DNA of 64,000 nucleotides from Bacteroidota bacterium (GTDB lineage: Bacteria; Bacteroidota; Bacteroidia; Flavobacteriales; Weeksellaceae), in the NCBI GenBank assembly GCA_023419095.1, contig JAEZYN010000045.1, positions 5,722 through 69,721 of the forward strand, in the 5' to 3' direction. Both the position numbers and the translations under genes were made by a program. Positions 42,610 to 51,456 of this stretch are shown here, piece after piece; position 1 is the first letter of the stretch; the number at the start of each line of letters is the position of its first letter. The notes under the pieces were generated by a model that was given only the letters and a program-made list of their open reading frames with translations, was not told the DNA's origin and ran no database searches.

Positions 42610-43850
42610 TACACTTGGGTTTTGAAGTTGATAGTTCCTTTGATTTCGCCAATGTTGCCGCGTGGCACGATGACGTAGCCTACTTTCAGTTCTTTGGCTA
42701 CGATCAGATCACTGTCCGGGTCTACGGCAGTTTTTCCGTAAGTTATTTCACCGTTTTGCACCATATCGTCAAATACTTTGTCGCCAATGTCTTCGAGCGC
42801 AACAATAGTGGCGGGGCGAAGTTTGCCACTGGTCTCATCCAGTAGCCAGTCGGTTTTTACTTTTGGTAAATAAACCGATCTCAGTTCACGGCGTGCTTTG
42901 TCTGAGGTTCGGCCCAGCGCGATCGTGTGTTCGTTAACTTTGTTGTCAGCATCGATAATTACCGGTGCACACACATGATCATTGTTAATTCTTACGCCTG
43001 CCATGCCGGTATATTCCACACCGAAAACATAGCCTTTGTCTTCGAGCGTCTGAAGGTCGCTCAGCAGTTCTGTGTTTGTTTTGTGCGATGAGATCCCGGG
43101 CTCAATCCAAACATCTTTTGTGGCATCCGTAATATTGAAAATTTCGTTATTTCCGATATTCTGGTTCACATTGGCTTTGGCCATTATTCCCAATACGGTT
43201 CCTACATCTGCGAATTTTTGCGCATGTCCTGTTTTTGTGGATGCGTAAAGAAAGTCCTGTCCGTTGACAAGAGTAACTTTATCCGCCTCAAGGTTTTCTA
43301 TATCGCGCAAATTAGCAGATGCAGCTGCGGAACCTGTATGATGGTAGCACTCCAGAATAATCTGGCAGGGCATGAAAAGAGAGTCGGCCCAGTTATAAAG
43401 AGCCTGTGCCTTTGGGATTGCATTATATACTTCCGTTGGCATACCGTTTAGCAATACTACAGTGTCATCAGCATCGAGGTTTACCGCAATTGCGAGCTGC
43501 TTAATTTTTCCTTTTGCATTGGCCAGTAATAGCTGCGCTTTGGTATCGCAGATCACCGGCAATGTTTGGGTCTGCGCAACAAGCATCAGATGCAGTTCCG
43601 TGCCTTCACCGGCGTTTCGGTAGAACTCTGAAACATGACGGTGAACATTGATGTTATTCACTTTGTCATACTCAGCTGTGATGCCCAGTGACTTCACGTC
43701 GTTCATATTATACACCGTCGTAGGTGTATCTAAAGCAAGAGCCGAGGCCGCGATCGCAGTAATGATGAGTCCGCTTATTGCGAACCCGGCATTTCTGCGG
43801 TTGGCCCCGAGCCTGCCTTTTTCAATTTTTATTCCTGATAAATCTGACAT
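42609..43850 (-). CDS. Tail sheath protein (DUF2586-like)
   Basis: This 413-residue protein matches the Bacteroidota phage sheath family in its order of features. A G-R-L-G-A-N-R-R-N-A-G-F-A-I-S-G-L start is followed by a central L-M-L-V-A-Q-T-Q-T-L region. C-terminal Y-L-P-K-V-K-T-D-W-L-L-D-E-T-S-G-K-L and G-Y-V-I-V-P-R-G-N-I resemble the sheath handshake region. It should form the contractile sheath, so the phage is a myovirus like Mu. Length is near that of DUF2586 proteins and somewhat short of Mu gpL. Confidence 0.75.
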   Translation of the reverse strand: MSDLSGIKIEKGRLGANRRNAGFAISGLIITAIAASALALDTPTTVYNMNDVKSLGITAEYDKVNNINVHRHVSEFYRNAGEGTELHLMLVAQTQTLPVICDTKAQLLLANAKGKIKQLAIAVNLDADDTVVLLNGMPTEVYNAIPKAQALYNWADSLFMPCQIILECYHHTGSAAASANLRDIENLEADKVTLVNGQDFLYASTKTGHAQKFADVGTVLGIMAKANVNQNIGNNEIFNITDATKDVWIEPGISSHKTNTELLSDLQTLEDKGYVFGVEYTGMAGVRINNDHVCAPVIIDADNKVNEHTIALGRTSDKARRELRSVYLPKVKTDWLLDETSGKLRPATIVALEDIGDKVFDDMVQNGEITYGKTAVDPDSDLIVAKELKVGYVIVPRGNIGEIKGTINFKTQV

Positions 43851-43870
43851 TCTTTGTAATTGTCTTTAGG

Positions 43871-44080
43871 TTATTCAGCGTCGTCGGTAACCGGCTTTCC
43901 GCTTTCAAAAACTTCCAGCTTGCCTTTTACTTTTCCGTTAGCATCTTTTTTAAGCGAATTGTTCGCCCAGTTGATGTCGGTAAAAAACTCACCCTGTGGA
44001 TTCATCCAGAGGGTTTTTACCTCTGAATTTTCCTTAAAATAGTTTTGCGCATATTCAGACTGCGCTTTTGTCTTTGCCAT
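43871..44080 (-). CDS. Small hypothetical phage protein
   Basis: This 69-residue charged protein has Y-A-Q-N-Y-F-K-E-N-S-E-V-K-T-L-W-M-N and F-F-T-D-I-N-W-A-N-N-S-L-K-K. It lies between the capsid and the sheath genes with short spacers (20 and 23 bases). The D-I-N-W-A-N-N-S-L pattern is seen in small proteins near the capsid gene in Bacteroidota Mu-like phages. A head-completion role is possible but is not shown by the sequence. Confidence 0.55.
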   Translation of the reverse strand: MAKTKAQSEYAQNYFKENSEVKTLWMNPQGEFFTDINWANNSLKKDANGKVKGKLEVFESGKPVTDDAE

Positions 44081-44103
44081 TTTTCGAGATTTGAGCGGTT
44101 ATA

Positions 44104-45024
44104 CTATTCGTTACCGGATACAATTGCTCCGAAACCGATCTCCTGCTTTTTATCACAGAGGCCGTAGGTGTGCGTTCGCACTTCAGACTGAGGGTCTTTG
44201 CTTCGGGTGTCTGCTTTCATGTCTTTGAATAAGACCTGTACCTGCTCGATATGGTAAACCGTATTTGGAGCATAGAACATAATTGAGGCTTTCTGATCAC
44301 CTGCGGCACCGGTCGCACCGATAGATTTCAGATTACCGGCCGCTGAATAAACAGGCGCTGCTGAGTTTTCAAAAATTTTGAGATTAAAGAATCTCTTCAG
44401 CATTCCGGTTTCTTTGTCGATCTCCAGGTCGCGGTAGTTGTTGGTATTCGCGCGATCATGGATAAGGTCGGCCTTATGTTCGTCGTTCAAAACAAAATAA
44501 AGCGCCGCTTTATCTGCGAATGGAATGCCTGCCAGTTTATTGAACAAGAAGTCGTTCAGGTCAGCGTAGGTCATTCTTTTTCGACCGTTCACAACCTCAC
44601 CACTGGTACGGATTACCGGCATTTTGCCATTTACGTTGGTCGATGGCGCAAGCTTGTTCAGAACATAATCACGAACACCAATTTTGAATGAGTTGGTGTG
44701 TTCTACTCTGATCGCGGCTTCCTTATCAAAAGCCATAGCGCGCAGTTCCGCGTCAGTGTAAGACGTTGGTGTAGTGTCAAGTTTGTCCCATTCAACCAGA
44801 GTCTTTTTACCCAACATAGGTTGCGGAGTAAAATCTGCAGTAGCATTTACTACAAAGCCAACATTGTTGATCAGCTTGTTGAACCGGATACCATCTTTAT
44901 CGATGGCGCCTGGGTTTGGTTTCTTCAGTACACCGATGAAGTCATCTTTGTAGTTTCTGAAGTCTTCTAATAGTTGTGGTTCCACATATTGCTGCAACCA
45001 CAGTCCGTCTACTTCGTTTGCCAT
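44104..45024 (-). CDS. Major capsid protein (Mu gpT-like position)
   Basis: This 306-residue protein has W-L-Q-Q-Y-V-E-P-Q-L-L-E-D-F-R-N-Y, L-I-N-N-V-G-F-V-V-N-A and T-P-T-S-Y-T-D-A-E-L-R-A. Later it has a Y-H-I-E-Q-V-Q-V-L-F-K strand. It follows the protease-scaffold gene by three bases, the classic protease-capsid order. Length suits an HK97-type shell subunit. I see no fused decoration domain. Confidence 0.75.
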   Translation of the reverse strand: MANEVDGLWLQQYVEPQLLEDFRNYKDDFIGVLKKPNPGAIDKDGIRFNKLINNVGFVVNATADFTPQPMLGKKTLVEWDKLDTTPTSYTDAELRAMAFDKEAAIRVEHTNSFKIGVRDYVLNKLAPSTNVNGKMPVIRTSGEVVNGRKRMTYADLNDFLFNKLAGIPFADKAALYFVLNDEHKADLIHDRANTNNYRDLEIDKETGMLKRFFNLKIFENSAAPVYSAAGNLKSIGATGAAGDQKASIMFYAPNTVYHIEQVQVLFKDMKADTRSKDPQSEVRTHTYGLCDKKQEIGFGAIVSGNE

Positions 45025-45027
45025 TTT

Positions 45028-46128
45028 TTATTTGTAATTAGCGTTAAACAATTCTTTGAATTTCTCAGGCTCTGAAGCCGACATTTTTTCCAATCCCTTT
45101 GGATCGGTTTCCTGCCACTTTTTGAAATCCCAGTCTGCACGTGCACTTGTAACAGTGGTAGAACCGCCGCCATTTTGCAACATCGCACCAATGTTCAAAG
45201 GTTTATCTTCACTAGATTTCACTCTTGATTTCAATACTGTAGATAATGCTTCAATACCAGAAGTAGCCCCAATCTGTTTATAGGTTTCCTTCTCACTTTC
45301 TTCAAGGTTTGCGGCATCTACCATAGCGGTAATCTGCGCATCCTTGTACGTTTTCAAAGCAGCTTCTGCGGCATCTTTGCCCGTTTTCTCCGCTGCTAAC
45401 TTTTCCTGCATTGCTTCGATGAATGCGGTGTCAGAACTTTGCTCGGTCAACGCCAAGGCAAACGCCTGAATTAGAAGTTTTTTCATATTGTCGTTAAAAA
45501 TTTGTTGCGTGTTTTCCGGCAGGCCGATCGCCGCCGGGTTCATCAGTATGTCACTAAACAGGTTGTAAACCTCAAGTTCACCATATTGCTCAGGCTCATC
45601 GATCGGCAAGATCGTTTCTACCTTTGAAGGGATAATTTTAGCTACTATGCCTAAAGCCAGCGCCTTATCGGCATCAAGCCAAGTGTCTTTTTCAAGATAA
45701 GCCTTGGCCTCAGCTTCAGAAATCTGAAGTTTAGCCATGATCTTTTTAACAAAGTTTTTTTCCATTAGCCGCAACAGGGATGCTGCGCTTTCATGGTCTT
45801 TTGCTTCCCCATACGAGCCGGATTTGGGCGCATGAAGCATAATAAAACCATTCTCTACGATTACCGGTTCTTTGACGGATAATGTAATAATTGCACCCAT
45901 GCTCGCAGCTAAACCAACGATTTCTAATGAAATATTTGATTGTGAAGATTCAAGGGCGTTGCAAATCAGATTGCCGTCGAACACGGAGCCGCCGTACAGG
46001 TGCATTTTGATAGTAATATCACTGTATTGCTTTTCAAGCCGGTTAAGTTCTGAAACAAACCAGAGCCCATCACCACTCCAGATGGTTCCGAGGACGTATA
46101 GTTCGTTTTCTATTGAGCGTAAAATCAT
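45028..46128 (-). CDS. ClpP-like prohead protease with C-terminal scaffold region
   Basis: This 366-residue fusion starts with a ClpP-type serine protease at about 1-175. The nucleophile Ser76 is in G-L-A-A-S-M-G-A, the catalytic His99 in F-I-M-L-H-A-P, and a conserved T-W-L-D-A-D-K-A-L-A-L-G-I-V lies near 150. From about 210 the chain turns into a charged, Ala/Lys/Glu-rich helical region (A-A-E-A-A-L-K-T-Y-K-D-A-Q-I), typical of scaffold. An internal ATG (M-K-K-L-L-I-Q-A-F) might give a separate scaffold, as in other phages. It is the first gene of the leftward structural operon. Confidence 0.85.
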   Translation of the reverse strand: MILRSIENELYVLGTIWSGDGLWFVSELNRLEKQYSDITIKMHLYGGSVFDGNLICNALESSQSNISLEIVGLAASMGAIITLSVKEPVIVENGFIMLHAPKSGSYGEAKDHESAASLLRLMEKNFVKKIMAKLQISEAEAKAYLEKDTWLDADKALALGIVAKIIPSKVETILPIDEPEQYGELEVYNLFSDILMNPAAIGLPENTQQIFNDNMKKLLIQAFALALTEQSSDTAFIEAMQEKLAAEKTGKDAAEAALKTYKDAQITAMVDAANLEESEKETYKQIGATSGIEALSTVLKSRVKSSEDKPLNIGAMLQNGGGSTTVTSARADWDFKKWQETDPKGLEKMSASEPEKFKELFNANYK

Positions 46129-46149
46129 TGGTTACTGCGAATTGTGCAG

Positions 46150-46157
46150 CAAACATA
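46150..46157 (-). promoter_or_regulatory. -7 promoter element for the leftward structural operon
   Basis: On the minus strand this reads TATGTTTG, an exact match to the Bacteroidota TAnnTTTG consensus, 21 bases before the protease ATG. It would drive the leftward capsid-tail operon. Confidence 0.55.
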
Positions 46158-46185
46158 GACTGAGGAAATTGCAGAAAAAAGAATA

Positions 46186-46202
46186 GTTGCAAGGGTTGCA
46201 AC
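46186..46202. promoter_or_regulatory. 17-bp dyad between divergent structural operons
   Basis: GTTGCAA GGG TTGCAAC is a perfect 7-base inverted repeat with a 3-base spacer. It lies midway in the 132-base gap between the two divergent head operons and is a candidate operator for a late-gene activator. Confidence 0.55.
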
Positions 46203-46260
46203 ATTAATAAGGAATACTGTTAAATATTTTGAAGTTTGCCTTAAAAAGTGTAAAAAACTT

Positions 46261-46704
46261 ATGGCAAAACGGGTAAATAACGAACCATTGCGCGCAATGG
46301 CTGAACGAATGTTCGTCGAAGAGGGCATGACTGCCAAAGCAATTGCAGCTGCACTTGATATGGCAGAGCAAACAGTGGGCCGTTGGCGAAAAGGTATTCA
46401 GGGTGATATATGCTGGGATGATAAACGGGCCCAGTATTTATCGGCACCGCACAACATCAAAAAAGTTTTAATGAATGAGTTGAATCATCTCTCAAAAGGT
46501 GGTGACGCCACAATTGACGTTAAAGCCATTGCTGATATAAACAAAGTTATTTCCACACTTTCTGAAAAGGCCAATGTTCAGATTGTATTCACGGTATTTA
46601 AAGAATTTGACACGTGGATGGCAGTTCAGGACCCGGAAAAAGCCATTGAGTTTTTAGACTGGCATCAGGCCTTTTTACTTCACAAAGCACAAACTGAAGT
46701 GTAA
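46261..46704 (+). CDS. Small terminase subunit / DUF1804-like HTH protein (Mu gp27-like)
   Basis: This 147-residue protein has an N-terminal helix-turn-helix (F-V-E-E-G-M-T-A-K-A-I-A-A-A-L-D, then A-E-Q-T-V-G-R-W-R-K-G). A helical C-terminal part with L-S-E-K-A-N-V-Q-I-V-F-T-V-F-K-E-F follows. This fits DUF1804/Mu gp27, the small terminase subunit that recognises the packaging site. Its stop shares one base with the ATG of the large subunit (TAATG). It is the first gene of the rightward structural operon. Confidence 0.8.
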   Translation: MAKRVNNEPLRAMAERMFVEEGMTAKAIAAALDMAEQTVGRWRKGIQGDICWDDKRAQYLSAPHNIKKVLMNELNHLSKGGDATIDVKAIADINKVISTLSEKANVQIVFTVFKEFDTWMAVQDPEKAIEFLDWHQAFLLHKAQTEV

Positions 46705-48293
46705 TGAGTGATGTAAAGCTTTCAAGACTACATGAAAAAATGCTCCGCGATTACGATGAGCATTGCAAAGGTATTTCACTATTCAGCGGCGAGGGCCTTG
46801 ACCCCGCCGAGACGCCAGCCAGTCGCCGGAAAACGCGGAAAGATAAAGAAAAGGACTACATCACCTGGTTCGAGTGGATGTTCCCAAAATACGCAAAAGT
46901 AAAGTCCGCCTGGTTCCATAAGAAACTTGCGAAGATCTTAATTGAAAACGACGTCTGTGACCTGCTGGCTGAAATCTACCGTTCAGGAGCCAAATCCGTT
47001 CACCTGGATTTAGGTATACCGCTGTATCTGTATGTCACCGACCGTATGCGCTTTATGCTTTTGATCGGGCAAACCGATCTGAAGGCTAAAAAACTGATTT
47101 CAGACATTCAGGCGGAACTTACATACAACAAGAAGTTTATTCACTACTACGGCAAAAAGTTCAAGTTTGGCGACTGGTCTGAAGGAGATTTCACAACAAC
47201 CGATGGCGTCAAATTCATGGCAATGTCTCCGGGTCAGTCTCCCCGTGGTTTACGTGAAGGAAATCAGCGGCCGGATTATATTGTGATCGATGATGTCGAT
47301 ACAAAACAGCGCTGTAATAACGAGGAACTTTCAAAGAAACTACTGGAGTGGGCATGGGAAGATTTGCGGGGTACTTTCGATGAAGGTTCAAAATTCCGAC
47401 GCTTTGTAGTAGCCAATAATAACTTCAATAAAAATACGCTGATCAATCAGCTGAAGGAAGAGTTTAAAGTCTTCAGCAAAAAAGTGAAGGAACTCGGTCT
47501 GAAGCAAAAACACTTTGTGGTTACAGTTCCGGCTGTAAAAAACCTCACAACCTTCGAACCAAACTGGCCGGAAAAAACTTCAGCTGAGTATTGGAAAGAA
47601 AAGTATCATACGTCGCCCTACCGATCATTCATGCGCGAATATCAGCACATGCATATCACCGAGGGTACAATCTTTAAAAACGAGCACATCCATTACAAAA
47701 AGCGCTTGCAAATCCGGCAGTATGATGCCCTGGTTTTGTACGGCGATTTAAGTTACAAAGATGCGGGGGATTACAAGGCAATGATCTTTGCCGGAAAGAC
47801 CGGTCGCGAGTTCCATATACTGGATGCTTTCGTAAAGCAAACATCGAGAAACAATACGGCAATTTGGCTCTACGAAACCGTAAAAAATAAAGGCTTGCTG
47901 ACGTACAATATTCAGTATTTCATCGAAGGTCTCTTTGCGCAGGATGAATTTGTAAGTGATTTCGATGCTGTGGGTGATACCTACGGTTGGTACGTTCCGG
48001 TTGTAGCCGATCAGAAAAGCAAGACCGGGAAATTTGACCGGATCGAAAGTATGGCCGGTTACTTCGAGCGGGGTAATGTTTTCTTTTCTGCCGACCTGGA
48101 GGAGTCTCCGGACTGCAAGGAACTGATAAATCAGCTGCTTGCATTCCAGAAAGGAAGCGGCGCGCATGATGATGCACCGGATGCGCTGCAAAGTGCAATC
48201 TCAAAACTTAACGTACAGGCTACCCTGAACGCAATACCACCGAAGATCACTACCCGAAAGGAAATGATCAGCAAACAAAAAAACAGATTTTAA
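46704..48293 (+). CDS. Large terminase subunit (Mu gp28-like)
   Basis: This 529-residue packaging motor has an ATPase half with a non-standard P-loop region (R-S-G-A-K-S-V-H-L at about 93-101, instead of G-x4-G-K-T). Its Walker B is Y-I-V-I-D-D-V-D at 192-199. The nuclease half has L-Y-G-D-L-S-Y-K-D (about 343-351), D-F-D-A-V-G-D and A-H-D-D-A-P-D-A-L (about 487-495), which supply the RNase H-like acidic residues. It pumps DNA and cuts the headful in the flanking host DNA, as in Mu. Confidence 0.85.
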   Translation: MSDVKLSRLHEKMLRDYDEHCKGISLFSGEGLDPAETPASRRKTRKDKEKDYITWFEWMFPKYAKVKSAWFHKKLAKILIENDVCDLLAEIYRSGAKSVHLDLGIPLYLYVTDRMRFMLLIGQTDLKAKKLISDIQAELTYNKKFIHYYGKKFKFGDWSEGDFTTTDGVKFMAMSPGQSPRGLREGNQRPDYIVIDDVDTKQRCNNEELSKKLLEWAWEDLRGTFDEGSKFRRFVVANNNFNKNTLINQLKEEFKVFSKKVKELGLKQKHFVVTVPAVKNLTTFEPNWPEKTSAEYWKEKYHTSPYRSFMREYQHMHITEGTIFKNEHIHYKKRLQIRQYDALVLYGDLSYKDAGDYKAMIFAGKTGREFHILDAFVKQTSRNNTAIWLYETVKNKGLLTYNIQYFIEGLFAQDEFVSDFDAVGDTYGWYVPVVADQKSKTGKFDRIESMAGYFERGNVFFSADLEESPDCKELINQLLAFQKGSGAHDDAPDALQSAISKLNVQATLNAIPPKITTRKEMISKQKNRF

Positions 48294-48297
48294 AACT

Positions 48298-48723
48298 ATG
48301 GCATTTATTACTGAAGATGACTATACGGTCCTGATCCGCGATGAGATTAAGGACATACTTCTCGAAAATTATTCAGAAACCAAACTGAAAACCGCCGAAA
48401 ACATGGGTGTGGCCCAAGTGCGCAAACGACTGGCCGGCCGCTATGATGTGGCAAAGATTTTTGGAGCAACCGGTGATGCAAGAGACAGCTATATCGTAAT
48501 GATCGTGCTCGACTGTGCTTTGTACCACCTGTACACAGCCACCGTTCCGAACAAGATCCCGGCCATACGTGCAGAACGCTATCAGGATGCTTTAGATTGG
48601 CTAAAGTCAGTGGCGCGTGGTGAAGAAACAACGGATCTACCGGTTTTGGAAGACGAGAGCGGTAACCAGATGTTGGGAATTAAAATCACTTCCAAATATC
48701 CGCCGTCAAACAATCGTTGGTAA
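48298..48723 (+). CDS. DUF1320 family protein (Mu gp36-like)
   Basis: This 141-residue helical protein starts F-I-T-E-D-D-Y and has A-Q-V-R-K-R-L-A-G-R-Y-D. C-A-L-Y-H-L-Y and R-A-E-R-Y-Q-D-A-L-D-W-L follow, the pattern of DUF1320/Mu gp36. These are head-to-tail connector proteins placed below the portal. Here it precedes the portal gene rather than following the capsid gene, a sign of local rearrangement. Confidence 0.8.
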   Translation: MAFITEDDYTVLIRDEIKDILLENYSETKLKTAENMGVAQVRKRLAGRYDVAKIFGATGDARDSYIVMIVLDCALYHLYTATVPNKIPAIRAERYQDALDWLKSVARGEETTDLPVLEDESGNQMLGIKITSKYPPSNNRW

Positions 48724-48776
48724 ACCCTTTAAAACATCTTTAAACTCCCATATTTCCCACTTTAACAAAATAACCG

Positions 48777-51302
48777 ATGAAGATATTAGGCTTCGATATA
48801 AACTTTAATAAAACAGCCCGTTTCGCGCCCGCTGCAAAAACTGAAACTTTAGGCCGCAAAAATCCTAAACTTATTTCCATTGTCGAGAATTTTAAGGACA
48901 ACAGCCGGAAGGATATTGATAAATGGCGTAAAGCTTTGGTTATGGCTTACCATCCAGAGAATCCGAAGCTGAACCTTCTTTATGATCTTATTGATGATCT
49001 GAAGACCGACGGCCACTTGCAGTCACAAATTCAAATGCGGAAGATGTCAACACTGAACACCGATTTTCAGGTGATCAATCGTGGCTCAGGAGAAATCAAT
49101 CAGGAACTTACTTTCACACTTCGTCAGCAATGGTTTTATGAATTATTGGATCATGCTTTAGACTCAATTCTGTACGGCACCTCAGTTATCGAATTTACCG
49201 GCTTTAACGGTGATAAGATCGGCATTAATCTAATCCCGAGACGGAACACGGCGCCTGCAAAAAAAAGGATTTACCCTGATGTTACTAAAGATGATTTTAT
49301 CGACTACAGTAACCCGCTTTTTGCTAAATGGCTGATTCAGATCGGGAAAGGTAACGACCTCGGAATCATTAACAATATCATTCCTAACATCATCTGGAAG
49401 CGTAATGTAATGCAGTCCTGGGCTGAGTTCTGTGAGAAATTCGGTTTGCCACTAATCACCGCTACTACTAATACTTCCGATGCGTCCGTAATCGAAAATG
49501 TAAATACGATGCTGTTGTCATTAGGTGAAGCTGGCGCAGCCACTTTCCCTATGGGAACCGATATCAAGTTTCAAGAAGCCAATCGTACCGATGCGTACCA
49601 GGTTTACAAGTACTTTATGCAAAGTAATGCCGACGAAATTTCAAAGCAGCTGGTAGGTTCTACCATGCTTTCAGATCAGGGCTCCAATCGAAGCCAGACC
49701 GAAGTACATGAACGCTCACTGGATGACAAGATATCGCAGGCAGACAAGCGCAATATCGGGTTTGTGATAAATGACGTTTTGTTCCCACTATTGCAGCAGC
49801 AGGGCTATAACATCTCACAGGAAGATTATTTCGAATTTAAGACCGCTGAGCAGGAAACAGACCTTACCCACATGTGGACAATCACCTCCGGACTTTTGGA
49901 TAAGGGTTACGATGTAGAACAAGACTGGATTTCAAAAACATTTAACATCCCGTTGGGTGCTAAAAAAAAAATCCAGGTCAGTAAGCCCCAACTAAATACG
50001 GCAGCTGCTCATCTGAATATTGAACCTGAAGAAAGGTATCCCTTTGCATGCACGTGCGGTAATCATGCAGTAGCAGTATCGGAGCCTATGAAAATAGCGC
50101 TCACCGCACTTACCAAGGAAATGGTGAAAGCTATTTTCAATAAAACCGAGACGGCCGGTATCTACGGAAAAATGGTTGTTACCGAAGCGCTCCACTTACT
50201 TGCAGGGCTGCGTGAAAATTTCAAAACCTACTCGCCTTACGTAGGCCAGGATCAGTTGGTTCTGCAAATGATGGAATACAACTTATTCGAGTTTTCGGCC
50301 AGTAAAACAGAGGCACGCTTCGCTACGGCCATGGACATGCTTGTAGATGACTCCGGAACCCTCCGGTCTTATGCGGCGTTTGAAGCCGAAGTGATGAAAA
50401 AGTCGGAGGATTTCAATCAGAAGTGGCTCGAAACAGAATACAATTTGTCCGTAGCAGTTGGCCAAAATTCGGCGGCATACGTGCGTTTTCTTTCGGAAAA
50501 AGATACGGTAACGTCTTTTGTACAGTATCAGACGGCCGGTGACGACAAGGTGCGAGATACCCACAGGATCTTAGACGGTAAAATATTTTCGCTCGATGAC
50601 AAAGAAGCTATGCAACTGTGGCCGCCAAACGGCTACGGATGCCGGTGCGAAATGCTGCAATATGTGGGCGATATCAAAGGCAAAATAACAACCGGCAGCG
50701 CAGCAAAGGGTATGATCTATTCAAAGGACCCAAAGTTTGAGAAGTCTCAGTTTGAAATTAACCGGGGCGACCTGAAGGAAGTTTTTACAAAAAAACAGTT
50801 CTATGTAGAGAACAAAAATTTACCCGAAAAGATAAATCAACTCACGTATGATAAATACGATCTAAAAAAATGGGATGATTTTAAAGCCGATTTAAAGCCG
50901 ATAAAAATCGACAAATCAATTACGGCCGAGAATAAAGATGAACTCTTCAAAAAAGTAAAGGGCGCAAACTACATGGGTTTTGAAGATTACTACGGTAGAA
51001 AAATGACCTTGAAAAAAAAGGTTTTCGACCTGCATACCAATGCGAAATATATTACTGAAGAAGAGAAACGTCACCAGCTTTTTCCACATATAAAAGACGT
51101 TCTAAACCAACCATCAGAGGTGTGGCAGTACGAAAAACAGGAAGGAAGCAAATCCTTTAAGACGCGCTACGTCAAATTTTATAATGATACAGCAATAGTT
51201 GTTGAGTGCGATATGGATAACAAACAAGGCCTGGAGATATTAACCTGGTATCCGATGAAGGGCGATGAAAAGGAAATCCGAAAGGGATTCAAGATCAAAT
51301 AA
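48777..51302 (+). CDS. Portal-MuF fusion with C-terminal PBECR-type nuclease-like domain
   Basis: This 841-residue protein joins parts that are separate genes in Mu. Residues 1 to about 400 are a DUF935/gp29-type portal, with R-N-T-A-P-A-K-K and S-N-R-S-Q-T-E-V-H-E-R-S. About 430-660 is a gp30/MuF region: V-R-D-T-H-R-I-L-D-G near 590, then W-P-P-N-G-Y-G-C-R-C-E near 615-625 with its paired cysteines. About 728-841 resembles PBECR-type domains (Barnase/EndoU/Colicin/RelE-like), with I-K-D-V-L-N-Q-P-S-E-V-W and ending L-E-I-L-T-W-Y-P-M-K-G. An R-x-G-F-K end follows. C-T-C-G-N-H at about 422 may bind metal. Confidence 0.8.
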   Translation: MKILGFDINFNKTARFAPAAKTETLGRKNPKLISIVENFKDNSRKDIDKWRKALVMAYHPENPKLNLLYDLIDDLKTDGHLQSQIQMRKMSTLNTDFQVINRGSGEINQELTFTLRQQWFYELLDHALDSILYGTSVIEFTGFNGDKIGINLIPRRNTAPAKKRIYPDVTKDDFIDYSNPLFAKWLIQIGKGNDLGIINNIIPNIIWKRNVMQSWAEFCEKFGLPLITATTNTSDASVIENVNTMLLSLGEAGAATFPMGTDIKFQEANRTDAYQVYKYFMQSNADEISKQLVGSTMLSDQGSNRSQTEVHERSLDDKISQADKRNIGFVINDVLFPLLQQQGYNISQEDYFEFKTAEQETDLTHMWTITSGLLDKGYDVEQDWISKTFNIPLGAKKKIQVSKPQLNTAAAHLNIEPEERYPFACTCGNHAVAVSEPMKIALTALTKEMVKAIFNKTETAGIYGKMVVTEALHLLAGLRENFKTYSPYVGQDQLVLQMMEYNLFEFSASKTEARFATAMDMLVDDSGTLRSYAAFEAEVMKKSEDFNQKWLETEYNLSVAVGQNSAAYVRFLSEKDTVTSFVQYQTAGDDKVRDTHRILDGKIFSLDDKEAMQLWPPNGYGCRCEMLQYVGDIKGKITTGSAAKGMIYSKDPKFEKSQFEINRGDLKEVFTKKQFYVENKNLPEKINQLTYDKYDLKKWDDFKADLKPIKIDKSITAENKDELFKKVKGANYMGFEDYYGRKMTLKKKVFDLHTNAKYITEEEKRHQLFPHIKDVLNQPSEVWQYEKQEGSKSFKTRYVKFYNDTAIVVECDMDNKQGLEILTWYPMKGDEKEIRKGFKIK

Positions 51303-51304
51303 AA

Positions 51305-51331
51305 AAAGACTCTACCGGGAGTAGAGTCTTT
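51305..51331 (+). terminator. Rho-independent terminator after the portal gene
   Basis: AAAGACTCTAC, CGGGA loop and GTAGAGTCTTT form a perfect 11-base stem followed by TTG. It lies right after the portal stop and separates the head genes from the tape-measure group. Confidence 0.8.
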
Positions 51332-51370
51332 TGCAGCGAGAAATAGAATGGGTGCGGTAATCCGGTATAT

Positions 51371-51378
51371 TAGGTTTG
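51371..51378 (+). promoter_or_regulatory. Possible promoter for the tape-measure group
   Basis: TAGGTTTG matches TAnnTTTG and lies 79 bases before the tape-measure ATG, just after a terminator. No clear -33 element is seen at the right spacing, so this is a weak call. Confidence 0.3.
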
Positions 51379-51456
51379 TTCACTGCTTTCGGTGACCCTC
51401 ATTTATACATCCATGCAATTCCATAACAAAACTACGAATAAAATTAATATAACCAA

